This document shows, piece after piece, positions 1-12,243 of a stretch of DNA of 64,000 nt. Both the position numbers and the translations under genes were made by a program. Under the pieces are notes generated by a model. The model was not told where the DNA came from. It saw only the letters and a program-made list of their open reading frames with translations, and did no database searches. Numbering within the stretch: the stretch's first letter is position 1; each line of letters begins with the position of its first letter. Source of the DNA: Ehretia macrophylla (taxonomy: Eukaryota; Streptophyta; Magnoliopsida; Boraginales; Ehretiaceae); assembly GCA_037974665.1 (NCBI GenBank), contig CM075770.1:66413850-66477849 (forward strand), read 5' to 3'.

Positions 1-180
1 AAAGTTATGGGCACCAAAGCGACGGAGACCTGGTCACAAGCCTTACACCCTCGGTTTGCGGGCCCAGCCTCTACGTGAAGCGAAGTTGTCTTGCCCAAGG
101 TGCCGTGGGATTCGGTAATAGAAATGTGGTGGATAAAGTATCTTGGCAACTCTAAACGAGGCAAAAAAAGTTGAAAAGGG

Positions 181-298
181 GGGTGCAACACGAGGACTTC
201 CCAGGCGGTCACCCATCCTAGTACTACTCTCGCCCAAGCACGCTTAACTTCAGAGTTTTTATGGGATCCAGTGCATTAGTGCTGGTATGATCGCACCC
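181..298 (-). rRNA. 5S ribosomal RNA
   Basis: Minus-strand copy beginning GGGTGCGATCATACC and ending GTTGCACCC, the paired termini (helix I) of a plant 5S rRNA of the large ribosomal subunit. Box A (RNA 50-64), intermediate element (67-72) and box C (80-97) are recognisable, as expected for TFIIIA-dependent Pol III transcription. It differs from the array majority at RNA positions 29, 39, 41, 47 and 93, the last in box C. Function is uncertain. Confidence 0.93.
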
Positions 299-860
299 GT
301 CATGTGGAGGGCACAAATCCTTTATATGTTGATGGTTCACAGTCCCAGCCCAGAGAGATGGCCTATTTAAATGGCCCCACGGCCTTAACGACAACCCATC
401 CGCTTCAACAACGCAACATCCTGCTAAGACGTGATCTCGACAAATTGTAGGACCCTGTAATATCCCGTGAGTTAGGTTGTCGTCCACTTAACAGTACACG
501 ACGTACGATCTGGGATGAAAAAACAGAACAAAAGAAGAAAAATGTCCCGAAATTGATGAAAACGTTCGATTTTGGGCTCCAAAAATAGGCACAGCCAAGA
601 AGGTTTACTGCCCCTGTCGTAGAGCTCTCGGAAAGCTTTCCAACGGTATGCTGTGCATCGCGTAACGCCTTCCGGATTAAAAGTAATGGGCACTAGAGCG
701 AGGGAGGCCTGGTCATAAACCCCACGCCCTCGGTTTGTGGGCCCAGCCTCTACGTGAAGCGAAGTTGTCTTGCCCAAGGTGCCGTGGGATTCGGTAATAA
801 AAATGTGGTGGATAAAGTATCTTGGCAACCCCAACCAGGGCAAAAAAAATTGAAAATGAG

Positions 861-978
861 GGGTGCAACACGAGGACTTCCCAGGGGGTCACCAATCCTA
901 GTACTACTCTTGCCCAGGCACGCTTAACTTCAGAGTTCTGATGGGATCCAGTGCATTAGTGCTGGTATCATCGCACCC
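861..978 (-). rRNA. 5S ribosomal RNA
   Basis: Full length. Differences at RNA 10, 29, 47, 62, 68 and 85 hit box A, the intermediate element and box C once each, so promoter strength is doubtful. Confidence 0.92.
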
Positions 979-1539
979 GTCATGTTGTGGGCACAAATCT
1001 TTTATGTGTTGACGGTTCACAGTCCCAGCCCAAAGAGATGGCCCATTCAAAAGGCCCAATTGGCTTAACGACAACCCATCCACTTCAACAACGCAGCATC
1101 CTCGGAAGACGTTATATCGAAGCCTTGTTGGGCCCTCTAATGTCCCGCGAGTTAGGTTGTCGTCCTTTTAACAGCTCACGACGTACGATCCGGGATGAAA
1201 AAACAGAGCGAAAGTAGAAAAGTGGCATGAAACTGATAAAAACGTTCAATTTTGGGCTCCAAAAAGGGCGCCGGCGAGTAGGCATCCCGTACCCATCGTA
1301 GAGCTCTCGGAGAGCTTTCCAATGGTATGCTGTGCGCCGCGTAACTCCTTACGGATTAAAAGTTATGGGCACTGGAGCGATGGAGATCTGGTCACAAGCC
1401 CTACGCCCTCGGTTTGCGGGCCCAGCCTCTACGTGAAGCGAAGTTGTCTTGCCCTAGGTGCCATGGGATTCGATAATAGAAATGTGGTGGATAAAATATC
1501 TTGACAACCCTAACCGGGGGAAAAAAAAATTGAAAAGGG

Positions 1540-1657
1540 GTGTGCAGCACGAGGACTTCCCAGGGGGTCACCCATCCTAGTACTACTCTCCCCCAAGCAT
1601 ACTTAAATTTAGAGTTCTAATGGGATCCAGTTCGTTAGTGCTTGTATGATCGCACCC
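1540..1657 (-). rRNA. 5S ribosomal RNA, heavily mutated
   Basis: The most diverged full-length copy, with about 13 substitutions. They include RNA 51, 57 and 58 in box A and 67 in the intermediate element, plus 111 and 117 near the 3' end. It is probably a pseudogene. Confidence 0.85.
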
Positions 1658-2217
1658 GTCATGTTGAGGGCACAAATCCTTTATTTGTTGACGGTTCAGA
1701 GTCCCAGCCCAAAGAGATGTCCCATTCAAAAGGCCCAATGGGCTTAACGACAACTCATCCGCTTCAACAACGTAGCATCCTCGTAAGACGTGATATCGAT
1801 GGGTTGTAGGACCCTGTAAAATCCCTCGAGTTAGGTTGTCGTCCTTTTAACCATACACGAGGTACGATCCGGCATAAAAAAACAGAGCAAAAGAAGAAAA
1901 ATAGCCCAAAACTGATGAGAACGTTCGATTTTGGGCTCCAAAAATAGGCGCAGCTGAGCAAACTTGCTGCCCCTGTCATAGAGCTCTCGGAGAGCTTTCC
2001 AATTGTATGTTGTGCGTCGCGTAACGCCTTACTGATCAAAAGTTATGGGCACCAGAGTGACGAAGACTTGGTCACAAGCGCTACGCCCTCGGTTTGCGGG
2101 CCTAGCCTCTACGTGAAGCGAAGTTGTCTTGCCCAAGGTGTCGTGGGATTCGGTAATAGAAATGTGGTGGATAAAGTATCTTGGCAACCCTAACCGGGGC
2201 AAAAAATTTGAAAAGGG

Positions 2218-2335
2218 GGGTGCAACACAAGGACAACCCAGGGGGTCACCCATCCTAGTACTACTCTCGCCCAAGCACGCTTAACTTCGGAGTTCTTGTG
2301 GGATCCGGTACATTAGTGCTGGTATGATAGCCCCC
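2218..2335 (-). rRNA. 5S ribosomal RNA
   Basis: Full length. Changes at RNA 4, 7, 26, 38, 39, 100, 101 and 107. The internal promoter boxes are untouched, but helix I (4, 7) and the 3' domain are altered. Confidence 0.9.
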
Positions 2336-2835
2336 GTCATGTTGAGGGTACAAATCCTTTATGTGTTGACGGTTCACAGTCCCAGCCCAGAGAGATGGCC
2401 CATTCAAAAGGCCCAATAGGCTTAACGAGAACCAATCCGCTTCAACAACGCAGCATCCTTGTAAGACGTGATATCGATGTGTTGTAGGGTCTTGTAATAT
2501 CCCGCGTGTTAGGTTGTTGTCCTTTTAACAACTCACGACGTACGATCAAGGACGAAAAACCAGAGCAAAAGAAGAAAAATGGCCCAAAATTGATGAAAAC
2601 GATCGATTTTGGGCTCCGAAAACAAGCGCAGCTGAGCAGGCTTGCAGCCCCTGTCGTAAAACTCTCAGAGAGCTTTCCAATGGTATACTGTGCATCGCTT
2701 AACTCCTTACGTATTAAAAGTAATGGACACCGGAGCGACGGAGACCTGATCACAAGCCCCACGCCCTTGGTTTGTGGGCCCAGCCTCTATGTAAAGCGAA
2801 GTTGTCTTGCCCAAGGTGCCGTGGGATTCGGTAAT

Positions 2836-2846
2836 AGAAATCCTTT
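2836..2846 (-). other. deletion junction: 5S unit without a gene
   Basis: At about 2841 the spacer runs from GGTAATAGAAAT straight into AAATCCTTTATGTG of the next gene's upstream region. The terminator, the whole 5S gene and the proximal promoter, roughly 190 bp in all, are missing. The shared AAAT at the join suggests microhomology-mediated deletion. Confidence 0.9.
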
Positions 2847-3126
2847 ATGTGTTGACGGTTCACAGTCCCAGCCCAGAGAGATGGCTCAATCAAAAGACCC
2901 AATGGGCTTAACGACAACCCATCCGCTTCAACAACGCAGTATCCTCGTAAGACGTGATATCGACGGGGTGTAGGGCCCTGTAATATCCTGTGAGTTAGGT
3001 TGTCATCCATTTGACAGCACACGACGTAAGATCCGGGACGAAAAAACATAGCAAAAGAAGAAAAATGGCCCAAAACTGATGAAAACGTTCGATTTTGGGC
3101 TCCGAAAATTGGCGCAGCTGAGCAGG

Positions 3127-3586
3127 TATGGGTATGGGCATTCCAAAGATAAGGGGACAACTTTACCTCAACATTTATAACTGCTACGCATTTTATATAT
3201 GTGCATATCCAATAATATATATGATCCATTGAGTACCTGTGTAGATGCGAGAAATCTCTAACCGAGCCATTTTCGTTCTTCCTGCACAAATTCACTTCCC
3301 TAAAAGTCCTAATCCTAACTATCTGTGTGTATAAACAGTCATTCATGGTTATATAACATGCAAATGTATCAAGAAAGGAGTATAAACGCATGCATGCATT
3401 ATTGAGGGCACTAACATGTCGGTGTGCATGACACATAATACATATGGTCTACAAAGGCATATAATATTCAATGCACAAAGCAATTAAGCACATTAGCATA
3501 CATATAAACAAGACATCATATTTACTTTAGGGCTTCTACCTACGGTCCGAGAGTTGAACCCGACTAATGCCTAGTTAGCAAACTAA
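3127..3586 (-). other. retrotransposon leader remnant
   Basis: AT-rich, non-coding. The part next to the primer site matches the leader of the complete element at about 40311-40367. The far end (3127) joins 5S spacer directly, marking the truncation. Confidence 0.65.
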
Positions 3587-3598
3587 GCTCTGATACCA
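3587..3598 (-). other. primer-binding site, initiator Met tRNA
   Basis: On the minus strand TGGTATCAGAGC, a perfect match to the 3' end of plant initiator methionine tRNA as used by many Ty3/gypsy elements. It lies 11 nt inside the LTR and fixes the element's orientation. Confidence 0.85.
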
Positions 3599-3609
3599 TC
3601 TCTATAAGG

Positions 3610-6600
3610 TGTCACGCCCCAACCCGACCTATAGAGGTTAGACTAGGGTGTGATCTAAACATTCAAGTCATGTCACATATTTAATCGTTCATGAAGGTTT
3701 AATACTTAACGTTTAGCCTAAACTTCACAAATTCTCTGGAAAACCGATAGCATAACGGCAGTAATTGGGCTCTTTAGTTTGACCTAATTCTCTAAATGCC
3801 TCAGAATTTCCAATCTCAATTTCATTTCTAACTAAGATTACTATTTATCACCAATCGAAACACCTACTAGTTATCTCGAAGTCACGTTTGATTGACAACC
3901 TAGCATGATACTATGTCTCGTTTGTTTGTTGATCCTTGTTACAAAAGTACCTGTTGATCTTAGCTTAACAATGAGTACCTGCTTAAGATTGGATAGATTC
4001 ATTTTACTTAATCCATTACCTGATACTTCATAAGCCTGTGATAGATACGATACTAGCCGGTAACGATAGCAAAAAGGACCGTAAGAGTGTCTAACTAGTT
4101 ATGAACAGTACAAGCCAAAATTAGACCCCAAATTACAACGGGAGTCATTTACAATACAATAACACGCATCATAAGAAATGAAATAGTCTTCAAGCAACAT
4201 ATCGTTCACAAAATGGCCATAGTCAAGTAAGGCACGTAGGGCAAGCAATCATTCCAAGGAATCATCATTAGGCACGTTGTCCTCGGGTACCTGTTCCTGG
4301 TCTTCTTCACCTGAGATGATAAAAGAGGGTGAGTCCTTATGAACTCAGCGAGGGGGAATGAGAAATAAGTTTTGAAACTCATTTTCCGGTTCAACTTATG
4401 AAAACACCCTTTTGCAATCATGACATACATCACAAGTAAGTACATAATGTAATGTAAAAGTAAAAGAACACAATTACCCATCTTTGCTCCCCGAGGTCCT
4501 CTAGGAACCAAGCGAGAGTACTTATACACATAGTGAAAAGGATACGGTGAGCTTTTACTCTCAGTTCATTTCCAGTATCAGTTGTTGCGGCCGACTTCAA
4601 ATCATCCCCTTATCATGCCAAATGGGTATACTCCGGATGTACCCCAAAATCCTATGACCCAACTCTTCGAGAAAGTCTAGCCCCCAAGCGAGAGAGGGAA
4701 TTGGACAATGGTAGTCACGGTTGGACCGGCAAGCCCAATGCTGCCCTGTGTGCATGAACGCTACCACGCCAGAATAAAAGGTTGCAACCTTGTATGCAAT
4801 GCACATTTATGACATTTAATATATCACATTTTGGAGGACAACAAAGTAGGTTGCCTCCGATTAGTCATAAGATTTCACATTGACAAGTAAACACGCGAGG
4901 CACGATATGACAAGTAATTTCACTTGAAAAGCACATGGAGTTATATGAATATTAAACGGGCAGCCATGTAACGCATGTAAATCAAGTCATATAACTCATT
5001 TCGAAGTTCACGTAATCAAATAATAAGATTATTCAACATGCAACGACATCTACGTGGGACTGGGTGCAAGAAAGGCCTATTTGTCAACATGTAATCATCG
5101 GAATCACATTTAGGGCTATAAGGACAACTACGGGCAGCCTACTAATCACATAGTTAGACATGATATCCATAGGATCAACACTTAGCGAGTTTACCAAGTC
5201 ATTAGGGTTTCATTTCATGCTCACCGGTGCGATTAAGCCCTAAGTTATCACGTAATTAAACTCAAGCCATGCATTGATTAATTAAAACACCCTCAAGAAT
5301 TCAAAACAGTCCACACAACATCCAAGTGTCACAATCCCAAGCATTTAATACAACAACAGAAGTTACAATAATTTTCAAAGCAAATCCCTAATTGAAAATC
5401 TCACTGCAATGGTCTGTTTTCTCACAATCATTGAGACAAGCAAACAAACTCCAATTCCAGTGAAAAAAATTTCAAATTAAAGCTTAAGGAGTGAACTAAA
5501 TCCAGAAACAAACCTTGCATCATTTGGAGTTCGGGTTCAAGAGTTATAGCCAAAACCGTGAGACTACGCAAAACTGCCCAGATTTGCACACATTTCAATA
5601 CTTGTCATTTTTGAGGACCTTAAGGTCAGATTTAGCCTTACTCTATTTCTGAAAAAAAATGTCCCGAACTGAAAATATAGCAGAATAACAAATTTCATGC
5701 ATTTTGGATATCATTTACTAATTCAAAACTGGTTCGTTCTATAAGGACAGTGAATCTGCCAAACCCTGCTTCATCTTCCCAGATTTTCCAGATTTGGACA
5801 CATTTTGATATTTTTCCATTTTGAGGACTTTAGAGTCAAAATTAGCTTTGGTCTATTTCTACGAAAAATTCTCAGAACTGGAAACACTATCCAAATACCA
5901 ATTTTCACGCATTTTCAACATCATTTACCTGGTCAAAATCACCTCGTTCGAACAGAACAGAAAGCTGCCAAATATGCGATTTTACCTATCTTCACATTCT
6001 AGCCAAATATCTTGCCATGCATGCTTACAAAAGTTCATGTACACACATATATCACAAGTACAGAGGTAAAAATAGACATTTGAAGGCATGCATGTGGTTT
6101 TTGAAAGCTTTTCAAGAAGTTTTAGCCCTCACCTTAGCAAGACAACAAAGAAGATGCACAAACTCTTGATGGAGCACAATGTCGACCTTTTTCCTTGCTT
6201 AGCCGAGAGACAACTTGAGATTTCTCTAATTCCTAGCTTAGTAACCATGTTCTTAGTATGTGCAAGTGGCTAGAACAAAAGAAAATGAAATGGAAGCTAA
6301 CAAACTCACCTAAGCCGAAATGAGGGTTCAATGAGCTTGCATGCGTGTCTTTTGCATTCTAGCTTTGCTTGGTCGAGCTCCTAAGTAGCTTGCATGACTT
6401 GATGAACCTTAGGATGATGAACTCAAGCTATGGAGTGTAGGATTTCAGCTAGGGCCGAGAGAGAGAGAAGAATTGAGAGAGAGTGAGAGAAAAAAATGAG
6501 AGAAAGAAATAAGAATGAAAGAAAAATGAAAAGCATTGAAGGATTTGAGGCATGTGTCGGCCTAGGGCTTGCAAAATTCAGATTTTTGTGTCTTCAAGGA

Positions 6601-7216
6601 GCATAATTTTGAATCACCTAGCATGGGCAAGTGAATGGGTCGAGAATGGGTGCATTGGGTAGGGTTTTTGAGCCATTTTTCTTTTGTTTTGTGTCATAAC
6701 ATGTCATAGAATGTCTAGGAATAAATTTTGAAATTGCAAGGCATGCACAAAGGCTCCATGTGGTCGGCCAAGCTAGTGTTCAAATCTGAATTTTTTGTCT
6801 TATTTGAGCATTATTTAATTGAGTGCTTGGAGTGTGCAAAAGAATAAGGAATAAAGAATAAGAATGTCTAGCTTTTGGAGCAATTTCGTCTTCTAGTGGG
6901 TTGAATTAGCAATTTAATATTAGTTAGTGGAATTTGTAGGATTAATTAATCATCTAGTGCTTCGTGTAAGATGCTTTCTTGATTAGTGTGGGGGCACATT
7001 TTCCTAGGTTTAGGGCATGCACTACGAGGTAAGGAACAAACTACGCGATGAATGCACGTTTTCCATGTAAATGCACGCAACCCTAAATGAATGCACGTAA
7101 TTCAATGGAAGGCACACAAAACAAAACACAATTCTTAAACCTAGGTCAAGGCACGTAAATCTAGGTTAGGGCACACGAAATGAGGTATCACACGTAAATT
7201 GAGGTCGGGCCTCACA
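3610..7216 (-). repeat. 5' LTR of truncated gypsy element
   Basis: 3,607 bp bounded by TG and CA (plus strand TGTCACGCCCC to CGGGCCTCACA). It holds an imperfect internal duplication of about 210 bp (from 5581 and from 5791), a GA-rich stretch at 6455-6530 and a 6-bp-stem hairpin at 4331-4346. Short open frames inside it match no known protein and are not called as genes. Confidence 0.85.
6455..6530. repeat. GA-rich low-complexity tract in LTR
   Basis: GAGAGAGAG and GAAAGAAA runs inside the truncated element's LTR. Counterparts lie at 34843-34895 and 43170-43225 in the other gypsy LTRs. Confidence 0.75.
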
Positions 7217-7377
7217 ACCGGAGCAACGGAGACCTGGTCACAAGCCTCACACCCCGGGTTTGCGGGCCCAACCTCTACGTGGAGCGAAGTTGTCTTGCCC
7301 AAGGTGCCGTGGGATTTGGTAATAGAAATATGGGTATCTTGGCAACCCTAACCAGGGAAAAAAAAATTGAAAAGGAC

Positions 7378-7495
7378 GAGTGCAACACGAGGACTTCCTA
7401 GGGGGTCCCCCATCCTAGTACTACTCTTGCCCAAGCACGCTTAACTTCAGAGTTCTGATGGGATCTAGTGCATTAGTGGTGGTATGATCGCACCC
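7378..7495 (-). rRNA. 5S ribosomal RNA
   Basis: Full length. Changes at RNA 17, 29, 30, 47, 68, 88, 97 and 117. The downstream spacer also lacks about 10 bp near 7330. Confidence 0.9.
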
Positions 7496-8056
7496 GTCAT
7501 GTTGTGGGCATAAATCCTTTATGTGTTGACGGTTCACAGTCCCAGCCCAGAGAAATAGCCCATTCAAAAGGCCCAATGGGCTTAACGACAACGCATCCAC
7601 TTCAACAACGCAGCATCCTCGCAAGACGTGATATCGACACCTTGTACGGCTCTCTAATGTCCCGCGAGTTAGGTTGTCATCCTTTTAACAGCTCACGACG
7701 TACGATCCGGGACTGAAAAACAGAGCAAAAGTAGAAAAGTAGCCCAAAACTGATGAAAACGTTCGATTTTGGGCTCCAAAAATGGGCATAGCTGAGCAAG
7801 CTTGCTGCCTACATCGTAGAGCTCTCGGAGAGCTTTCCAACGGTATGTTGTGCGCCGCGTAACTCCTTACAGATCAAAAGTTATGGACACTAGAGCGACG
7901 GAGACCTGGTCACAAGCCATACGCCCTCAGATTGCGGGCCCAGCCTCTACGTGAAGCGAAGTTGTCTTTCCCAAGGTGCCGTGGGATTCGGTAATAGAAA
8001 TGTGGTGGATAAAGTATCTTGGCAACTCTAAACGAGGCAAAAAAAAGTTGAAAAGG

Positions 8057-8174
8057 GGGTGCAACACGAGGACTTCCCTGGGGGTCACCCATCCTGGTAC
8101 TACTCTCGCCCAAACACACTTAACTTCAGAGTTCTGATTGGATCCGATGCATTAGTGCTGGTATGATTGCACCC
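8057..8174 (-). rRNA. 5S ribosomal RNA
   Basis: Full length. Changes at RNA 7, 28, 36, 47, 57, 61, 79 and 96. It shares distinctive variants with the copy at 13469, its partner in the 5.4-kb duplication. Confidence 0.91.
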
Positions 8175-8735
8175 GTCCTGTTGTGGGCACAAATCCTTTA
8201 TGTGTTGATGGTTCACAGTCCCAGCCCAGAGAGATGGCCCATTCAAAAGGCCCAATGGGCTAAACGACAACCTATCTATTTCAAAAACGCAGCATCCTCA
8301 CAGGACGTGATATCGACACTTTGTAGGGCCCTCTAATGTCCCGCGAGTTAGGTTGTCGTCCGTTTAACAGCTCACGACGTACGATCCGGGACGAAAAAAT
8401 AGAGCAAAAGAAGAAAAATAGCCCGAAACTGATGAAAACTTTCAATTTTGGGCTCTGAAAATAGGCACAACTAAGCATGATTGCTGCCCCTGTCGAAGTG
8501 CTCTAGGAGAGCTTTCCAACTGTATGCTGTGCGCCGCATAACTCCTTACGGATCAAAAGTTATGGGCACCGGAGCGACGGAGACCTAGTGACAAGCCCTA
8601 CGGCCTCGGTTTGCTGGCCCAACCTCTATGTGAAGCGAAGTTGTCTTGCCCAAGGTGGCGTGGGATTCGGTAATAGAAATGTGGTGGATAAAATATCTTG
8701 GCAACCCTAACCGGGGCAAAAAAAATTGAAAAGGG

Positions 8736-8853
8736 GGGTGCATCACGAGGACTTCCCAGGGGGTCGCCCATCCTAGTACTACTCTCGCCCAAGCACGCTT
8801 AACTGCGGAGTTCTGATGGGATCCGATGCATTAGTGCTGGTATGATCGCACCC
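8736..8853 (-). rRNA. 5S ribosomal RNA, among the best preserved
   Basis: Four differences only: RNA 28, 49, 88 and 111. The one at 88 falls in box C. Partner of 14148. Confidence 0.94.
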
Positions 8854-9415
8854 GTCCTGTGGAGGGCACAAATCCTTTATGTGTTGACGGTTCACAGTCC
8901 CAGCCTAGAGAAATGGCCTATTCAAATGGCCCAATGGGCTTAACGACAAACCATACGCTTCAACAACGCAGCATCCTCGTAAGACATGATATCGAAGAGT
9001 TGTAGGTCCATGTAATATCCTGCGAGTTAGGTTGTCATCCTTTTAACTGCTCACAACGTACAATCTGGGACCGAAAAACAGAGCAAAAGAAGGAAAGTGG
9101 CCCGAAACTGATGAAATTGTTCGATTTTGGGCTCCAAAAATAGGCGCAGCCTAGCAGTCTTGTTGCCCCCGTCATAGAGCTCTCGAAGAGCTTTTCAACG
9201 GTATGCTGTGCGCCGCGTAACTCCTTACGGATTAAAAGTTATGGGCACCGGAGCGATAGAGACTTGGTCACAAGTCCCACGCCCTCGATTTGCGGGCCCA
9301 GCCTCTACGTGAAGTGAAGTTGTCTTGCCCAAGGTACCGTGGGATTTGGTAATAGAAATGTGGAGGATAAAGTATCTTGGCAACCCTAACCGGGGAAAAA
9401 AAAATTGAAAAGCGG

Positions 9416-9533
9416 GGGTGCAACATGAGGACTTCCTAGGGGGTCACCCACCGTAGTACTACTCTCGCCCAAGCATGCTTAACTTCGGAGTTCTGATGGG
9501 ATCCGGTGTATTAGTGCTTGTATGATCGCACCC
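9416..9533 (-). rRNA. 5S ribosomal RNA
   Basis: Changes at RNA 15, 25, 58, 81, 83, 97 and 108. Box C is hit three times. Partner of 14828. Confidence 0.92.
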
Positions 9534-10095
9534 GTCATATTGTTGGCACAAATCCATTATGTGTTGAGCGTTCACAGTCCTAGCCCAGAGAAATGGCCCA
9601 TTCAAAAGGCCTAATGGGCTTAATGACAACCCATCTGCTTCAACAATGTAGCATTCTCGCAAGATTGGATATCGACGCGTTGTAGGGCCCTGTAATATCC
9701 CGCGAGTTAGGTTGTCGTCCTTTTAAGAGCTCACGACGTACGATCCGGGACGAAAAAATAGCGAAAAAGAAGAATAGTGGCCGAAACTAAAGAAAATGTT
9801 CGATTTTGGGCTCCAAAAATAGCTGCGGCTTAGCCGGCTTATTGCCCCTGTCGTAGAGCTCTCGAAGAGCTTTCCAACGGTATGCTGTGCGCCGCGTAAC
9901 TCTTTACGGATCAAAAGTTAAGGGCACCAGATCGACGGAGACATGGTCACAAGCCCCACGCCCTCGGTTTGCGGGCGCAGCCTCTACGTGAAGCGAAGTT
10001 GTCTTGCCCAAGGTGCCATGGGATTTAGTAATAGAAATGTGGTGGATAAAGTAACTTGGCAACCCTAACCGGGCTAAAAAAAATTGAAAAGGGGG

Positions 10096-10213
10096 GGGTA
10101 CAACACGAGGACTTCCCAGTGGGTCACCCATCCTAGTAATATTCTCACCCAAGCACGCTTAATTTCAGAGTTCTAATGGGATCCGGTGCATTAGTGTTGG
10201 TATGATCACACCC
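10096..10213 (-). rRNA. 5S ribosomal RNA
   Basis: Changes at RNA 6, 17, 39, 47, 51, 67, 72, 75, 94 and 114. The intermediate element is altered at both edges, so this copy is probably inactive. The upstream spacer also lacks the TTATGTGTTGA part of the promoter region near 10240. Partner of 15509. Confidence 0.89.
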
Positions 10214-10767
10214 GTCATGTTGTGGGCACAAATCCTTTATGACGGTTCACAGTCCCACCCCAGAGAGATAGCCTATTCAAAAGGGCCAATTGTCTTAACG
10301 ACAACCCATCCACTTTAACAACGCAATATCCTTGCAAGATGAGATATCGACTCATTGTAGGGACCTCTAATGTCCCGCGAGATAGGGTGTCGTCCTTTTA
10401 ACAACTGACGACGTACAATCCGGGATGAAAAAACAGAGCAAAGGAAGAAAAGTCCCCAAAACTGAGGAAAACGTTCGATTTTGGGCTCTAAAAACGGGCG
10501 CAGCCGAGCAGGCTTGCTTCCCCCATCGTAGAGCTCTTGGAGATCTTTAATCGGTATGTTGTGCACCGCGTAACTCCTTACGAATCAAAATTTATGTGCA
10601 CCAAAGGGACGGAGACCTGGTAACAAGCCCTACACCCTCGGTTTGCGGGCCCAGTCTCTACGTGAAGCGAAGTTATCTTGCCCAAGGTGCCGTGGGATTC
10701 GGTAATAGAAATGTGGTGGATAAAGTATATTGGCAACCCTAACCAGGGCAAAAAAAATTGAAAAGGG

Positions 10768-10885
10768 GGGTGCAACACGAGGACTTCCCAAGGGGACACC
10801 CATCCTAGTACTACTCTCGCCCAAGCACGTTTAACTTCAGAGTTATGATGGGATCTTGTGCATTAGTGCTTGTATGATTCCACCC
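10768..10885 (-). rRNA. 5S ribosomal RNA
   Basis: Changes at RNA 6, 7, 15, 29, 30, 41, 47, 56, 90 and 95. Partner of 16185. Confidence 0.9.
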
Positions 10886-11446
10886 GACATGTTAAGGGCA
10901 CAAATCCTTTATGTGTTGACGGTTCACAGTCCCAGCCCTGAGAGTTGGCCCTTTCAAAAGGCCCAGTGGGATTAACGACAACCCATCCGCTTTAACAACG
11001 CAGCATCCTCGTAAGACGTGATGTCGTCGGGTTGTAGGGCCCTGTAATATCCAGCGAGTTAGGTTGTCGTCCTTTTAACAGCACACGACGTACGATCCGG
11101 GAAGGAAAAACAGAGTAAAAGAAGAAAAGTGGCCTGAATTTGATGAAAACGTTCGATTTTGGGCTCCGAAAATAGGAGCAGCTGAGCAGGCTTGCTACCC
11201 TCGTCGTAGAGCTCTCGGAGAGCTTTCCAACGGTATGTTGTGCGTCACGTAACTCCTTACGGATTAAAAGTAATGGGCACTAGAGCGACGGAGACCTGGT
11301 CACAAGCCCCACGCCGTCGGTTTGCCGTCCCAGCCTCTACGTGAAGCAAAGTTGTCTTGCCCAAGGTGCCGTGGGATTCGGTAATAGAAATATGGTGGAT
11401 AAAGTATCTTGGCAACCCTAACCGGGTAAAACAAATTGAAAAGGGG

Positions 11447-11564
11447 GGGTGCAACACGAGGACTTCCCACGGGGTCACCCATACTAGTACTACTCTCGCC
11501 CAAGCACACTTAACTTCAGAGTCCTGATGGGATCCGGTGCATTAGTGCTGGTATGATCACACCC
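11447..11564 (-). rRNA. 5S ribosomal RNA
   Basis: Changes at RNA 6, 42, 47, 57, 82 and 95. Partner of 16864, sharing the rare variant at 42. Confidence 0.92.
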
Positions 11565-12125
11565 GTCATGTTGGAGGCACAATTCCTTTATGTGCTGACG
11601 GTTCACAATCCCATCCCAGAGAGATGGCCTATTCAAAAAGTCCAATAGGCTTAACAACAACCCATCCACTTCAACAACTCAACATCCTCACAAGACGTGA
11701 TATCGACGCATTGTAGGGCCCTCTAATGTCCCGCGAGTTAGGTTGTCGTCCTTTTAACTGCTCACGACGTACGATCCGGGATGAAAAAATAGCCCAAAAG
11801 ACGAAAAATGTCCCGAAATTGATGAAAGCGTTCGATTTTGGGCTCCAAAAATGGGTGCAGCCGAGCAGGCTTGCTGCCCCCGTCGTAGAGCTCTCGGAGA
11901 GCTTTCCAACGGTATGTTGTGCGCCGCGTAGCTCTTTGCGGATCAAAAGTTATGGGCATTGGAGCGACAAAGACCTGGTCACAAGCCCCACGCCCTCAGT
12001 TTGCAGCCCCTGTCTCTACGTGAAGCGAAGTTGTCTTGCCCGAGGTGCCGTGGGATTCGGTAATAAAAATGTGGTAGATAAAGTATCTTGGCTACCCAAA
12101 CCGGGGCAAAAAAAATTGAAAAGGG

Positions 12126-12243
12126 GGGTGCAACACGAGGACTTCCCTAGGGGTCACCCATCCTGATGCTACTCTCGCCCAAGCACGCTTAACTTCGGAG
12201 TTCTGATGGGATCCGGTGCATCAGTGCTGGTATGATCACACCT
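12126..12243 (-). rRNA. 5S ribosomal RNA
   Basis: Changes at RNA 1, 6, 22, 76, 78, 79, 95 and 96. Partner of 17543, sharing the paired change at 78/79. Confidence 0.91.

Larger units (their letters stand above)
1..3126 (-). repeat. 5S rDNA tandem array, segment 1
   Basis: Four full 5S copies spaced 677-680 bp apart, plus one unit that lost its gene. The window begins inside a spacer and the segment ends at 3126, in the middle of a spacer, where retrotransposon DNA starts. Spacers are alignable throughout but carry scattered substitutions. Confidence 0.95.
3127..7216 (-). mobile_element. truncated Ty3/gypsy-type LTR retrotransposon
   Basis: Read on the minus strand, this is a 5' LTR (7216 to 3610), an 11-nt gap, an initiator-Met primer-binding site and about 460 bp of leader. 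It then stops abruptly at 3127 against 5S spacer. Gag, pol and the 3' LTR are absent. The LTR and leader are recognisably related to the complete element at 32061-43934 but clearly diverged, so this is an older member of the same family. About 88 bp of 5S spacer expected at the site is also missing, so one deletion probably removed the element's 3' part together with adjoining spacer. Confidence 0.85.

Noticed and set aside
5805..6273. Short open frames in the truncated gypsy LTR
   Set aside because: They lie inside an LTR and are not preserved in the related LTRs. They show no recognisable domain and are best read as chance frames in AT-rich DNA.
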